This document shows, one piece after another, positions 15,541 through 24,421 of a DNA stretch of 35,360 bases; within the stretch, counting starts at the first letter, position 1, and every line of letters starts with the position of its first letter. The DNA comes from Pseudoalteromonas prydzensis (lineage in GTDB: Bacteria > Pseudomonadota > Gammaproteobacteria > Enterobacterales > Alteromonadaceae), in NCBI RefSeq assembly GCF_011050055.1, contig NZ_DRGM01000086.1, positions 1-35,360 on the forward strand, given 5' to 3'. Position numbers and translations under genes: made by a program. A model generated the notes under the pieces. The model was not told the origin of the DNA, made no database searches, and saw only the letters and a program-made list of their open reading frames with translations.

Positions 15541-16551
15541 ATGGAAGACCTAAAACTATTTACTCGTAACAACCCAATCATGACATTTACTTGTTTAGCT
15601 TTTAGCCTCACTTGGCTTGTTTGGTTTAGTGTACCCAGTATTGCAGGAGACAATTGGGCATTTGGCAAAATCATTGCTGGCGCAGGGTTTGGTCCTGCGC
15701 TCGCGGCAATTATTTTAGCGCAACTACAAGGTACGGGGTGTGAGTTCAGGTCTGTAAAATGGTGGACTAGTTTAAGCGGTGTATTTGCCATTATGTGTGC
15801 TATTTATACCTCTATGCTAATGACCGGAGATGCCATTACCTTAGAGCTTTTTAAAAAAGCAGAGCCGATAGGATTTTCAACGTTAAGTATTGTGTCGGTT
15901 ATTATCTCATCGGCAGTGGCTGCATTTATTGTGGCATGCTTAATCTGTAGCCGAGATAGCCGTTTTAGCTCATTATTGCAATTTCGAATTAATTTAAAAT
16001 GGTGTCTCATTGCTTTATTTTTGCCTGCAACTTGGTTTTTATTGGGCATGCTTACGGTGACGTTAACGGATGGTACCGCACCAACTTTTCCACTCGACTT
16101 TTTAAACTCAACAGACACTCTATTTGTACTGCGTAGTATTTTATTTACCTTTTTTGTTGTCGCCATTGGAGAAGAAGCGGGCTGGCGAGCATGGTTATTA
16201 CCCGAACTTCAAAAGCGTTTTAGCCCTTTACTAAGCTCTTTTATATTAGGCCTTATTTGGGGAGCATGGCACTTCCCATTATTTGTTATTGGCCAATACT
16301 CTGAGTCTCCTGTGGCAACATTTGCTAAAATGGGGGCTTGCGTTATTCTCGCCACACTCTTTACATGGCTCTATAACCATTCAAAGCAAAGTTTGTTGGT
16401 AGCGGTAATATTCCATACTGCATTAAACAACAGCGCTCGAATACTGCCGATTACTGCACAATCGGGCATCTATATGCTCGCAATTTTCATCACTGTAATA
16501 GTGTTCGATAAAATGTGGAAAAAAGAGCGGGGGCAAATTAGGTTAACGTGA
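15541..16551 (+). CDS. CPBP-family intramembrane metalloprotease
   Basis: A 336-aa polytopic membrane protein with the three signature elements of the CPBP/CAAX (Abi) family, PF02517: GEEAGWRAWLLPEL (E211, E212, R216), WGAWHFPLF (H244) and a late FHTALNNS histidine. These form the metal site of Rce1-like proteases. AGGA lies 6 nt before its ATG. It is the third gene of the padR operon, 20 bp after the HAAS/sensor gene. Bacterial members process or protect against small peptides such as bacteriocins, or act on membrane anti-sigma factors; the target here is unknown. Confidence 0.88.
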   Translation: MEDLKLFTRNNPIMTFTCLAFSLTWLVWFSVPSIAGDNWAFGKIIAGAGFGPALAAIILAQLQGTGCEFRSVKWWTSLSGVFAIMCAIYTSMLMTGDAITLELFKKAEPIGFSTLSIVSVIISSAVAAFIVACLICSRDSRFSSLLQFRINLKWCLIALFLPATWFLLGMLTVTLTDGTAPTFPLDFLNSTDTLFVLRSILFTFFVVAIGEEAGWRAWLLPELQKRFSPLLSSFILGLIWGAWHFPLFVIGQYSESPVATFAKMGACVILATLFTWLYNHSKQSLLVAVIFHTALNNSARILPITAQSGIYMLAIFITVIVFDKMWKKERGQIRLT

Positions 16552-16681
16552 TGAGTCTATAATAGGGTTGGTAAAACCATCAGATTTGATTAAACCTGCA
16601 CGGTTAACCGCTCATATTTTAAATGCTGAGTAGACCAATAAACCAAAGGGGTCACCCTGGTGGCAATATCGCTCTTTATAA

Positions 16682-16908
16682 AAAATAGCACGCATTAAAG
16701 TACGCAGTTTAATGAAATTGGGGGTCAGTGAGCGACTGGCCATAGCATGCGGTATCACCAGTACCAAAAGTAGGCGCTTGGAAGCGAAGGCCCTTGTAGA
16801 AACTCAAAAACAAAAGGAGTTAACATTGCGCTAGGCAATGACTATTTAGCTTCACAAGGTTTAGTGTCATTGAGAGATATTTGGATCAATATTCATTACG
16901 GGAGATGA
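16682..16908 (+). pseudogene. Group II intron reverse transcriptase/maturase, C-terminal remnant
   Basis: The plus strand reads RIKVRSLMKLGVSERLAIAC from 16691 in one frame. After a frameshift near 16765-16800 it continues in another frame as KGVNIALGNDYLASQGLVSL followed by RDIWINIHYGR and a stop at 16906-16908. This is the usual C-terminal end of group II intron maturases (RT thumb/X-domain tail). An in-frame stop lies at 16679-16681 and nothing of the RT palm or fingers remains. The intron's domain V/VI follows directly, which supports the call. Confidence 0.62.
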
Positions 16909-16993
16909 ACCGCCCATTGCACTTCCTGTTAATAAAAAGCGCATGATGGGTGGTGTGGCGGCTGAAGGTTAGAGACCTCTGGCTACCCGATTA
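16907..16993 (+). mobile_element. Group II intron 3' end (domain V and VI)
   Basis: ACCGCCC (16909-16915) pairs with GGGTGGT (16948-16954) as a domain V stem, although the segment is longer than the usual 34 nt. A second hairpin with AGGT and ACCT then ends in TACCCGATTA, as in domain VI with its 3' splice site near 16991-16993. It follows the maturase remnant as expected. It runs into the 3' end of the gene at 17892-16969 (minus strand), whose last codons and stop come from intron sequence. Confidence 0.55.
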
Positions 16994-17892
16994 TAAGCAC
17001 TACTACTGACATAACTTTGGCCAAGGCTATATAATGTTTTATTCTTCTTGATCAAATGTAATCGGACATCATCCCAATCGAGCAAAATATTTACCTTCTC
17101 AATTATTTCATTATTTTTTTCTTGATCAATTTTTAATGCAGCAAGACCAATTGAATTACCACCACTTTCTTTTTTAAAATGCTCAATTTTTTCTGAAACA
17201 ATATTTCTAGATACAGCTACATTACTAGAGAGCAGCTCTCTGAGGGCACCATGAGCCTTGCTAATGGAACTAATATATTTTCGTGAAGCTAATAAAACAT
17301 TTACTTTTTCAGGCATCTCGTTAGCCACTGATTTTTTAAATGCTTTATCCGAACTAACTTCGTCTTTATGGGCAAACACGCAAATTTTATGTTCTAGTTC
17401 ACAATTAGTTTTATCCATTGAAGTCCAGCAACCACCTAATTGGCTCGAGTGCACTGCTAGACCTCGATGCTGCACATAATTTCTTAGTGCTTCCATAAAT
17501 CGATATTCGAAACAATCATCATACTCATAAGAAAATAAGCTTTTTACATTTGCGGTTTCATCTAATAAGCAGGCTTTTACATGCTGATTTAAATGATCCA
17601 TATATAATCTTGAAGCTGTCAAAAGGTTTACAACCATTCGATTTAGCCTGATCCTGATATCAAAGAAATCAGAATATTCGTCATTATTTCTGAGCATAGA
17701 TTCACATGTAATATTTAAGCACTCTTTTTCTAAATCGATAAAATTGGCAACGAGGAGTTCATACTTTTCTTCGATTGCTAAGGCTCCTAACAAACAGTCT
17801 CTCGATGCCTTCAATTCCAAAAAGTCAGGCTCACTAATTTCTATTTCAAAATTAGATGCCAAAACCATTTTTCGTAATATGTAGTTAGTCAA
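16969..17892 (-). CDS. Cassette gene of unknown function with a HEPN-like RxxxxH motif, 3' end altered by an intron
   Basis: A 307-aa soluble, mostly helical protein. It contains FMEALRNYVQHRGLAVHS, where R137 and H142 make an R-x4-H motif like that of HEPN ribonuclease/toxin proteins. No other family marker is seen, so the HEPN link is tentative. The start is TTG at 17892 with GAGG about 10 nt upstream; an ATG at 17868 is the alternative. The gene starts 21 bp after an attC site, as integron cassette genes do. Its last seven or so codons (NRVARGL) and stop lie in group II intron sequence, so the original C-terminus and its own attC have been lost. Confidence 0.5.
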   Translation of the reverse strand: MTNYILRKMVLASNFEIEISEPDFLELKASRDCLLGALAIEEKYELLVANFIDLEKECLNITCESMLRNNDEYSDFFDIRIRLNRMVVNLLTASRLYMDHLNQHVKACLLDETANVKSLFSYEYDDCFEYRFMEALRNYVQHRGLAVHSSQLGGCWTSMDKTNCELEHKICVFAHKDEVSSDKAFKKSVANEMPEKVNVLLASRKYISSISKAHGALRELLSSNVAVSRNIVSEKIEHFKKESGGNSIGLAALKIDQEKNNEIIEKVNILLDWDDVRLHLIKKNKTLYSLGQSYVSSSAYNRVARGL

Positions 17893-17913
17893 GAGTGCAG
17901 AACCTCAATGTGC

Positions 17914-18013
17914 TTATAACGCCCGGCTTTGGGCTTTGGGGCGGACTTGTAGCCGCGAAGCGGCGGAAAAACCGTCCCAGCCCCGAAGGGGCGACAACAG
18001 CCGATTGTTATGT
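17914..18013 (-). other. Integron attC recombination site
   Basis: On the minus strand the site runs from R'' ACATAAC (18007-18013) through CGGC to GCCG and R' GTTATAA (17914-17920). The ends fold as ATAAC-aat-CGGC against GCCG-ggc-GTTAT, which is the attC architecture of paired core boxes with an unpaired central spacer. The interior is a long imperfect hairpin (GGGGCGGAC against GTCCCAGCCCC, with GCCGCGAAGCGGC inside). At 100 bp and with a GGGCGTTATAA end it resembles the VCR-like sites of marine gammaproteobacteria. It separates the two cassette genes. Confidence 0.82.
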
Positions 18014-18015
18014 TT

Positions 18016-18504
18016 TCAATAGTACTGTGTGTAGTCAGCCTCAAAGCCGGCCATGGCAGCCAGTTGATCTAGGATGGCTTTTCCGCTCGATAATAGCTTT
18101 TTGGTTCTCTCGGGATCATCCCAGCCATCAGCACCATGTTTTCCACCGTGAAATAGATTGTTCCGGACAGTTTTGAGAAGGCGGACGACCCTGCAAAGAT
18201 CTGAGCGACAGTCACCCATACCAACTTTTTTCCATTCCACAACCGAGTACGGGCCTACCTTCTGTCGCATTGGATTTAATTCCAGCAACTCTCGTGTCTG
18301 CTCGGAATGTTGAAAAATACCTGCATACCGCTCAATGAAGGCATCCCACCCTGGCTCAGCATTTTCTCCAACGTCATTACGTTTGAGGAACTTATTTTCT
18401 TTAAGTGCAAACTCGAATCGAGAGAACCAGTAGAAGAAATCGAATGCAAAATCTTTCAACTCGTCTTGAATGTCTTCTCTACGCACGGACTCTCCTGAAA
18501 ACAT
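18016..18504 (-). CDS. Integron cassette gene, HEPN-like protein of unknown function
   Basis: A 162-aa soluble helical protein. VVRLLKTVRNNLFHGGKHG holds R114 and H119, the R-x4-H motif, in the setting common to HEPN-domain proteins of RNase or tRNA-associated type. DFFYWFSRFEFALKE near the N-terminus is also usual in such short helical proteins. Start: ATG at 18504 sits in a GTTATG core-site-like sequence; a GTG at 18486 with AGGAG 5 nt upstream is an equally good start. The stop lies 3 bp before the attC site, so gene plus attC forms one cassette. No integrase gene is in the window. Confidence 0.65.
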   Translation of the reverse strand: MFSGESVRREDIQDELKDFAFDFFYWFSRFEFALKENKFLKRNDVGENAEPGWDAFIERYAGIFQHSEQTRELLELNPMRQKVGPYSVVEWKKVGMGDCRSDLCRVVRLLKTVRNNLFHGGKHGADGWDDPERTKKLLSSGKAILDQLAAMAGFEADYTQYY

Positions 18505-18690
18505 AACATTTTAGTATTTATGCGCCGCGCATCTTTCTGCCGATGTCACGCTCATGTATCTAATAAATCTATTATTAACAAATAACTTAATGCATTGCCA
18601 ACTATAATTTTTTATTGGTACTAAAGATATTCAGAAAAGAGAAAATGCGCTACAACTGTGGGGTAATGTGATTAGCCTTTTTCACCCATT

Positions 18691-18712
18691 GGGGCTAACG
18701 TATGTTAGCCCC
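18691..18712. terminator. Strong hairpin at the end of the amylase operon
   Basis: GGGGCTAAC (18691-18699) and GTTAGCCCC (18704-18712) form a 9-bp stem with a four-base loop, 17 bp beyond the stop of the GH13 gene at 18730. A TTTT follows on the plus strand, but none on the minus strand where the operon ends. It may protect the mRNA 3' end or terminate with help from Rho. Confidence 0.5.
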
Positions 18713-18729
18713 TTTTGTGTGTATTTTAT

Positions 18730-20445
18730 TTACAGTGTGTTGTTTAGTAACAACAAACCATAGCCTGCGAGTTGTTCGCCATTGAGGTCGTGTTGCCAAC
18801 TGGCGGTTAAACCGTCACGAGCGATGTTAGCAATAGTTTGTGGGTTAGCCGTTAAATTAAGCACGAACACACTTTTACTGCCGTTTAACTCACGGGTTAT
18901 TTCAACTAGGCCGTTGTTGTGTTGAGTTAACGTGTAGCTGCCTTTAATGCCGAGCTCTGGGCGCTGTTTTTTCTGCGCGATTAATAATTTATATAGCTGC
19001 CAAATAGAGTCTGGCTTTGCTTGCTGGGCGGCTACGCTGCGATCTACTGCCGCAAGTTGCTCGGCTAAAAATGCTGGCCACCAGCTGGCAAAATCATCAC
19101 CAAACAATTCACTGTGTTCAACCCAACTGTTTTTAGCTGTGGTAAAGCCTGCTTGATTGCTGTTATTCCATTGCATTGGCGCGCGTTTATAAACGTCGTG
19201 ACCTGTGCCACCTTGTGTTAAGCCAATTTCTTCACCGTAGTAAATATAGGGGGTGCCCGGTGAGCTAAATAACATGGCGGCGGCAAGCTTTGCCTTGTCG
19301 TCATGCTCTGCTAGCTGATAAGCCACTCGCTCTTGGTCGTGATTGGTTAAAAACGGCGCAAAAAAGTCAAGTGGTGCGCTCGAGTCTATACGCTGCTGTA
19401 AGTTTTGCTTGAGCACATTGGCATTAACCGTATTTTTTTGCTGGTTAGATTGCATTGTGCCAAATTGCGCTTCGCCACTGGCGTCTGGCTTTAATAAGCC
19501 AAGGATTTTATAGCCCACTTCAAAGTCAAAACCTTGATCGAGTCCTTTGCCATCGCCGTAATAACGCGCGGCAATTGGAATATCTGCCCATGCTTCACCG
19601 ACTAAGTACGCGTCTGGATCAACACTTTTTACATACTGATTAAAGTGCTGCCAGTAAGCAATGGTTTCATCGGTGTCGGCTTGTGCATTGCCGCCGCTTT
19701 CCATGGCAAAGCGTACTGCGTCTAATCTAAAGCCTGCTACGCCTTTATCGAGCCAAAACTTGGCCATTTTTTCCATTTCGGCAATCACGTCGGGATGGCG
19801 TAAATTTAAATCAGGTTGGCTGGCACCAAATGCGCCATAGTAATATTGCTGACGGGTGTCACTCCAATGCCATACTGCATCTGGCTTGTCGTTATCGCTC
19901 CATGCGTGGCCCCAGCCACTGCCCGCTTTTGGCAAGTCGTCACGCCACACAAAATAGTCACTGTAAGGGCGCTCGCCGTTTGCAGAGCGTTTAAACCATG
20001 GGTGTTCGCTTGAAATATGGTTAATCACTAAATCGAGTATCACCTTCATGCCTTTGTCGTCAGCGGCTTTTATAAAGGCTTCAAATTCTGCCATGCTGCC
20101 ATAGTCGCTTTCTACTTGGTAAAACTCAGTAAAGTCGTAACCATGGTAAGACGGCGCTTCAAACATGGGGGTTAACCACAAGGCATTGACGCCGAGCTGT
20201 TGTAAATACGGCAGCTTTTTGCTCATGCCGTTAAAATCGCCATGGCCGTCACCGTCGCTGTCATAAAAGCTGCGTGGCCAAATTTGATAAAATATCGCAC
20301 TTTGCCACCATGGCGTGGCGTGTTGTTCGCCACTGATTTGCGCCGTAGCGGCTGTATTAGTATTTTGTGTGTTAGTTGTAGGTGCGCTCTGGCAGCCCGT
20401 TAACATTAAAGCGAGGGCCAACGCACTCAAGGTAAAGGTTTTCAT
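18730..20445 (-). CDS. GH13 alpha-glucosidase/amylase lipoprotein
   Basis: A 571-aa lipoprotein (lipobox LTGC, C18) of glycoside hydrolase family 13. Conserved regions: DLVINH (138-143), GFRLDAV with nucleophile D242, VGEAW with acid/base E284, and TNHD with D370. The opening WWQSAIFYQIWPRSFYDSDG is that of oligo-1,6-glucosidase/alpha-glucosidase-like GH13. It probably trims malto-oligosaccharides at the cell surface or in the periplasm. GGAG lies just before the ATG. It is the last of four co-directional genes (GH13, MFS, GH15, GH13), 72 bp after the GH15 gene with a hairpin in the gap. Confidence 0.92.
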   Translation of the reverse strand: MKTFTLSALALALMLTGCQSAPTTNTQNTNTAATAQISGEQHATPWWQSAIFYQIWPRSFYDSDGDGHGDFNGMSKKLPYLQQLGVNALWLTPMFEAPSYHGYDFTEFYQVESDYGSMAEFEAFIKAADDKGMKVILDLVINHISSEHPWFKRSANGERPYSDYFVWRDDLPKAGSGWGHAWSDNDKPDAVWHWSDTRQQYYYGAFGASQPDLNLRHPDVIAEMEKMAKFWLDKGVAGFRLDAVRFAMESGGNAQADTDETIAYWQHFNQYVKSVDPDAYLVGEAWADIPIAARYYGDGKGLDQGFDFEVGYKILGLLKPDASGEAQFGTMQSNQQKNTVNANVLKQNLQQRIDSSAPLDFFAPFLTNHDQERVAYQLAEHDDKAKLAAAMLFSSPGTPYIYYGEEIGLTQGGTGHDVYKRAPMQWNNSNQAGFTTAKNSWVEHSELFGDDFASWWPAFLAEQLAAVDRSVAAQQAKPDSIWQLYKLLIAQKKQRPELGIKGSYTLTQHNNGLVEITRELNGSKSVFVLNLTANPQTIANIARDGLTASWQHDLNGEQLAGYGLLLLNNTL

Positions 20446-20476
20446 TGCATCTCCGTTATTATTTTAGTGAATGCAC

Positions 20477-20500
20477 CTAGCCGTAAGTTAATACGGCTAG
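20477..20500 (-). other. Intercistronic hairpin between the GH15 and GH13 genes
   Basis: CTAGCCGTA (20477-20485) and TACGGCTAG (20492-20500) make a perfect 9-bp stem with a six-base loop. No T-tract follows, so it is more likely an mRNA stability or processing element than a terminator. Confidence 0.5.
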
Positions 20501-20517
20501 TCATTTGCTGGAAAAGG

Positions 20518-22920
20518 TTATTGCAGTGCGTTTTCAACCACGGGGTAATGATCCCACACTTGCTTGTCGTGTAATGAACGAAGTAGTTTGATGTATTCAG
20601 CATGGGTCCACGCCAGTGGTGTGGCTGAGTTAGTGCCCTCGCCTAGCTTATACCCTGCTTTATTAACCCCTACGCCATCCCATACTTGCTCTGGTAGCAT
20701 AAACCCTTGGTTAGCAAATGTTTCCATACCTTTTACATAGGTGTTTTTGATGGCGTTTTGCTTAGTGGTATCAAGGCTATTTGTGGCATTAGCGGCAGCA
20801 ATTTCATAATGACCTCGCTCGCCGGTAAAAAACGGCCATACTCGCCCACGTTGCCCTGGGGTTTTTATGCCGCCTTCAGCGTAGTTTGCGCCCGTTACTT
20901 CGTCTTCACCGTAACCGTCGTTGCCATAACGGCGATAGCCAGAGAAAGTGCCTGAGCCGTCGGCAAACTCAAATGTGTAATGCACTTGCAAGTTATCTTC
21001 TAAGCTTTGATCATCATACTCAGGTAAGGTTTTAACAATACTCGGTGCGTTGGCATCTCTAACTCCATAACGTACTAGCTCTAAAAAGCCGCCGTCGAGA
21101 ATTTGCTTTTTATTAAAGCCTTCACGGCCATTATTGGCACTAATTTTAGTGTTTGAATTGGCGTCTTTATCTTGGCCAATACGAATGAAATATTCGCCGT
21201 CGCTTGCTTTTGAGTCAAGGTTGCCTTGGGTTGTAAACATGGTGTTTTCAATGTCGGCATTATAGCTTTTTGCGGTTGTAAGATAGCGCTTAGCATTGGC
21301 CTCATCACCCGCCATTTTGGCAATGTCGGCGGCGGTAATTAAACCCGCTATAACCGCTGCGCTGGTTGACGGTGAATAACCCTCTTGCTCTTCCCAGCGC
21401 TCTTGTTGCGTGGCCGGTGGTGTTATTTGTGTGTCGTTCCATAAAATTTTAGCGCGGCCGCCATCCACTAAAAAATCAGCCGCGGGCTTTAACATACGCC
21501 CATACCAATCTGTGAGCTCGCCATCAGTTAATACACCTGCTTGGTGAAGCTTCCACGCTAGCATAATCGGCATCGCGGTTTGATCAAGCTGCACGCCTAC
21601 CCACTCAAGCTCGCCATCAACATGCGTTTTTTGTAAAAACCAGCCTGTATCACCTTGGTTACCTGGGGTATTTTGGTTGACTTGCACTTTATCTAAATAT
21701 TCGAATGCGGTTTTTGCAGTGTGGGTATCGCCCATGGCCATAAATGCCATCGCCACTTGATAAAAGTCACGCACCCATACCGCTTTATAACCGGTAGAGC
21801 CTGTTTTAGCAGAGACCGTTTCGCCCCATGGGTTAGATAAAGACGCAATAAGCGCACCGGCATGAGTTTTATCTTCTTGCGCTTTTAGCACCATGGCACT
21901 GGTGTACAGTAATTTGCCGTTATCTGCGCTGCTGTTCACTAGGCTTGCAAGAGGTGCCAAGCTGCTAAGGTAATCCTGCCAGCCTATCGCCTCACCTTTA
22001 CCATTGTAGTTATCAAGTACAGTTTGATAACCACGGGCTAAACTTGCTTGGCCTTCTTTAAAACTGGCTTGCTCGCTGTTGCCAAAACTAAGGGTTAAAT
22101 CAAACTGACTATTTTTGCCAATTTCACCTAGCTCTGCCAATAAACTCACATTACCCGATTGCTCACCGGTGTTTTTATAAACCTTGGTAAGCTGCTGGGT
22201 TGTTTTAAGCTCGCTTAAACCATCACTCACACCTATAAAACCAACACTTGTTTGTTTAAAAGGTTGTGCGCTTTGTAACGTTAAATAATTATCATCTTGC
22301 CACGCAACCAGCCCTTGCTCGGTGGTTTTTGCAAAGTCATCTAGGCCATTATTGTCAATGTATGGGTTAACATTAACAAAGGCTTTTACCCCTTCAAGCT
22401 CAGTATTAAATATACTGCGTACAAATAATGTTTGCCCGTCTGGATCGGTGAATATGTGTTTTTCGAGACTAAAGCGCCCTTGCTTGTCTTTGCTTGTTAC
22501 TTTGTAAGCCAGCGATAATGGCCGCCCTGCTTGATCTTTGTATAAGTAATCAATGCTTACATCTAAATCATCCGCTTCTGTAACGGTAAAGTCTTTGCCC
22601 ACCACTATAAATTGCATGTCTTTAATTTGTGCTTGGTGAATAAGCCCAAACATGGTTTCGGTGATCATGCCTTTGGCAATGGAAAACCATACTTTTGACA
22701 CTGTGCCAGTGGCGGCACTATCACTGTATTGGCCATCTTGATATTGCTCAAACGAGGTACCAATACCAGTTTTACCCGAATACGCCCAAAATGGCTCGGC
22801 GCCGGGGGCGCCTGGCGCTGATAACTGCACACTTGGTTTGGGTGTATCAGCTTGCTCAGAGCTACACGCGCTAAGGCCAAGGGCCAGTATAGTTGCGGTA
22901 ATAATGTTATAGTTTTTCAC
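20518..22920 (-). CDS. GH15 glucoamylase lipoprotein (glucodextranase-like)
   Basis: An 800-aa lipoprotein (lipobox LSAC near residue 18) that should release glucose from non-reducing ends of maltodextrins. The N-terminal beta-sandwich begins APGAPGAEPFWAYSGKTGIGTS, typical of the glucodextranase N domain (PF09137). The catalytic (alpha/alpha)6 barrel shows WVRDFYQVAMAF, EWVGVQLDQTAMPIMLAW, RWEEQEGYSPSTSA (general acid) and WPFFTGERGHYE (general base). The start is GTG at 22920: AGGGGA lies 6 nt upstream and the lipoprotein signal begins there. A longer in-frame start at 23025 lies inside the transporter gene and adds no signal. It follows the MFS gene by 16 bp. Confidence 0.92.
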   Translation of the reverse strand: MKNYNIITATILALGLSACSSEQADTPKPSVQLSAPGAPGAEPFWAYSGKTGIGTSFEQYQDGQYSDSAATGTVSKVWFSIAKGMITETMFGLIHQAQIKDMQFIVVGKDFTVTEADDLDVSIDYLYKDQAGRPLSLAYKVTSKDKQGRFSLEKHIFTDPDGQTLFVRSIFNTELEGVKAFVNVNPYIDNNGLDDFAKTTEQGLVAWQDDNYLTLQSAQPFKQTSVGFIGVSDGLSELKTTQQLTKVYKNTGEQSGNVSLLAELGEIGKNSQFDLTLSFGNSEQASFKEGQASLARGYQTVLDNYNGKGEAIGWQDYLSSLAPLASLVNSSADNGKLLYTSAMVLKAQEDKTHAGALIASLSNPWGETVSAKTGSTGYKAVWVRDFYQVAMAFMAMGDTHTAKTAFEYLDKVQVNQNTPGNQGDTGWFLQKTHVDGELEWVGVQLDQTAMPIMLAWKLHQAGVLTDGELTDWYGRMLKPAADFLVDGGRAKILWNDTQITPPATQQERWEEQEGYSPSTSAAVIAGLITAADIAKMAGDEANAKRYLTTAKSYNADIENTMFTTQGNLDSKASDGEYFIRIGQDKDANSNTKISANNGREGFNKKQILDGGFLELVRYGVRDANAPSIVKTLPEYDDQSLEDNLQVHYTFEFADGSGTFSGYRRYGNDGYGEDEVTGANYAEGGIKTPGQRGRVWPFFTGERGHYEIAAANATNSLDTTKQNAIKNTYVKGMETFANQGFMLPEQVWDGVGVNKAGYKLGEGTNSATPLAWTHAEYIKLLRSLHDKQVWDHYPVVENALQ

Positions 22921-22936
22921 TGTGTGTCCCCTAAAA

Positions 22937-24421
22937 TTATGATTGTTTAACGCGCAGCACGGCAATTGCGGCAAACACCAACGACAGCGCACCCAGCAAT
23001 AATGCGTAAATAGGCTGGTTATCAAAAAAGTGGCGTAAAATTAAGCCTAAAATACTGGCGGCAAGTAATTGTGGGATCACAATGAAGAAGTTAAAAATCC
23101 CCATAAACACGCCCATTTTATGGCTCGGCACTGAGGTGCTCAGCATTGCATACGGCAGCGATAAAATTGACGCCCACGCAAAACCAATACCTATCATTGG
23201 CCAAATAAGTAATTGCGGATCGGGTATCACAATAAAACTCGCCAGACCTAGCGCCCCTAAAATAAGGTTAAAGCAATGCGCCCACTGTATACCGATTTTT
23301 TTCACAATGAATGGAATACACAATGCGGCCAGTGCAGCAAACCCATTGTAAGCAGCAAACAATACGCCAACCCAATCTGCACCATTGTTGTAAGCAACTG
23401 AGCTGGTATCACTGCTACCATAATGAAAACTGGTTACCGCTGAAGTGGTGTAAATCCACATTGCAAATAACGCAAACCAGCTAAAAAATTGCACCCACGC
23501 CAGTTGTTTCATCGTTTCTGGCATAGTGAATACATCGTTGATCACTTGATAAAAACCACCCGATGTTTTACCTGTTGCTTTTAACCGCGCTGCTATAAAT
23601 TGGATCACGCCAAAAGAGATCAATCCAGCGGAAAGTAAATACAACTCTTTTTCAAGCTTAAGGCCAACAACCAAGGCTAATACAGCAACCCCTAAGCCAA
23701 TAAATATCAGCGCGCCTTTATTAAAATTAACTTTATTTTCAATAACCTGCTCTGATGCATTGGCGTCTTGTTGGTTAAACTCGGCAAGTTCTTTGGGTGA
23801 ATATTCTTTGGTGGTCACTATGGTCCAGCCAACCGCGACAAATAAAATAACCGCACCAAAGTAAAACGAATATTTTACAGAATCAGGAATTTGCCCAGCG
23901 GCTGCGGTGTTAGCAATATCAAACCAGTTGGTCATCATCCAAGGTAAGGCCGATGCCACCACCGCGCCTACACCAATAAAAAAGCTTTGCATAGCATACC
24001 CAGTTGCTCGTTGCTTTTTATTGAGGTTATCGCCAACCAAAGCCCGAAACGGTTCCATAGTGACGTTAATAGAGGCATCCATGATCCACAACATACCTGC
24101 CGCAATCCATAGCGTGGGTGAGTTTGGCATAATAAATAACGACAAGGTGGTGAGGATTGCACCATATAAAAAGAATGGCCGACGGCGACCTAGTTTGCCC
24201 CAGGTTTTGTCGCTCCAAAAGCCAATAATTGGCTGCACAATTAAGCCCGTTAACGGCGCAGCAATCCATAAAATAGGAATATCATCAACATTCGCGCCTA
24301 AGGTTTGAAATATACGGCTGACATTACCGTTTTGTAATGCAAAACCAAATTGAATGCCTAAAAAGCCAAAGCACATGTTCCATATTTGCCAAAAGCTTAG
24401 GTTGGGTTTGTTATTATTCAT
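22937..24421 (-). CDS. MFS maltose/maltodextrin transporter (SLC45/GPH-like)
   Basis: A 494-aa inner-membrane carrier with about twelve transmembrane helices. The start [24 protein letters not shown] and the loop-2 motif [19 protein letters not shown] are those of the MFS sugar/cation symporters that replace ABC maltose importers in Caulobacter, Shewanella and other TonB-receptor users. It should bring maltose or short dextrins into the cytoplasm, probably with protons. GGAG stands 6 nt before the ATG, which overlaps the end of the GH13 gene upstream by 8 bp. The GH15 gene follows by 16 bp. Confidence 0.9.
   Translation of the reverse strand: MNNNKPNLSFWQIWNMCFGFLGIQFGFALQNGNVSRIFQTLGANVDDIPILWIAAPLTGLIVQPIIGFWSDKTWGKLGRRRPFFLYGAILTTLSLFIMPNSPTLWIAAGMLWIMDASINVTMEPFRALVGDNLNKKQRATGYAMQSFFIGVGAVVASALPWMMTNWFDIANTAAAGQIPDSVKYSFYFGAVILFVAVGWTIVTTKEYSPKELAEFNQQDANASEQVIENKVNFNKGALIFIGLGVAVLALVVGLKLEKELYLLSAGLISFGVIQFIAARLKATGKTSGGFYQVINDVFTMPETMKQLAWVQFFSWFALFAMWIYTTSAVTSFHYGSSDTSSVAYNNGADWVGVLFAAYNGFAALAALCIPFIVKKIGIQWAHCFNLILGALGLASFIVIPDPQLLIWPMIGIGFAWASILSLPYAMLSTSVPSHKMGVFMGIFNFFIVIPQLLAASILGLILRHFFDNQPIYALLLGALSLVFAAIAVLRVKQS

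Noticed and set aside
18505..18690. A second attC site upstream of the 162-aa cassette gene
   Set aside because: A GTTATG core-like sequence is present at the gene start, but no partner box or paired interior could be found.
23907..24308. 133-codon plus-strand frame opposite the MFS gene
   Set aside because: A shadow of transmembrane-segment codons; no start signal or family match.
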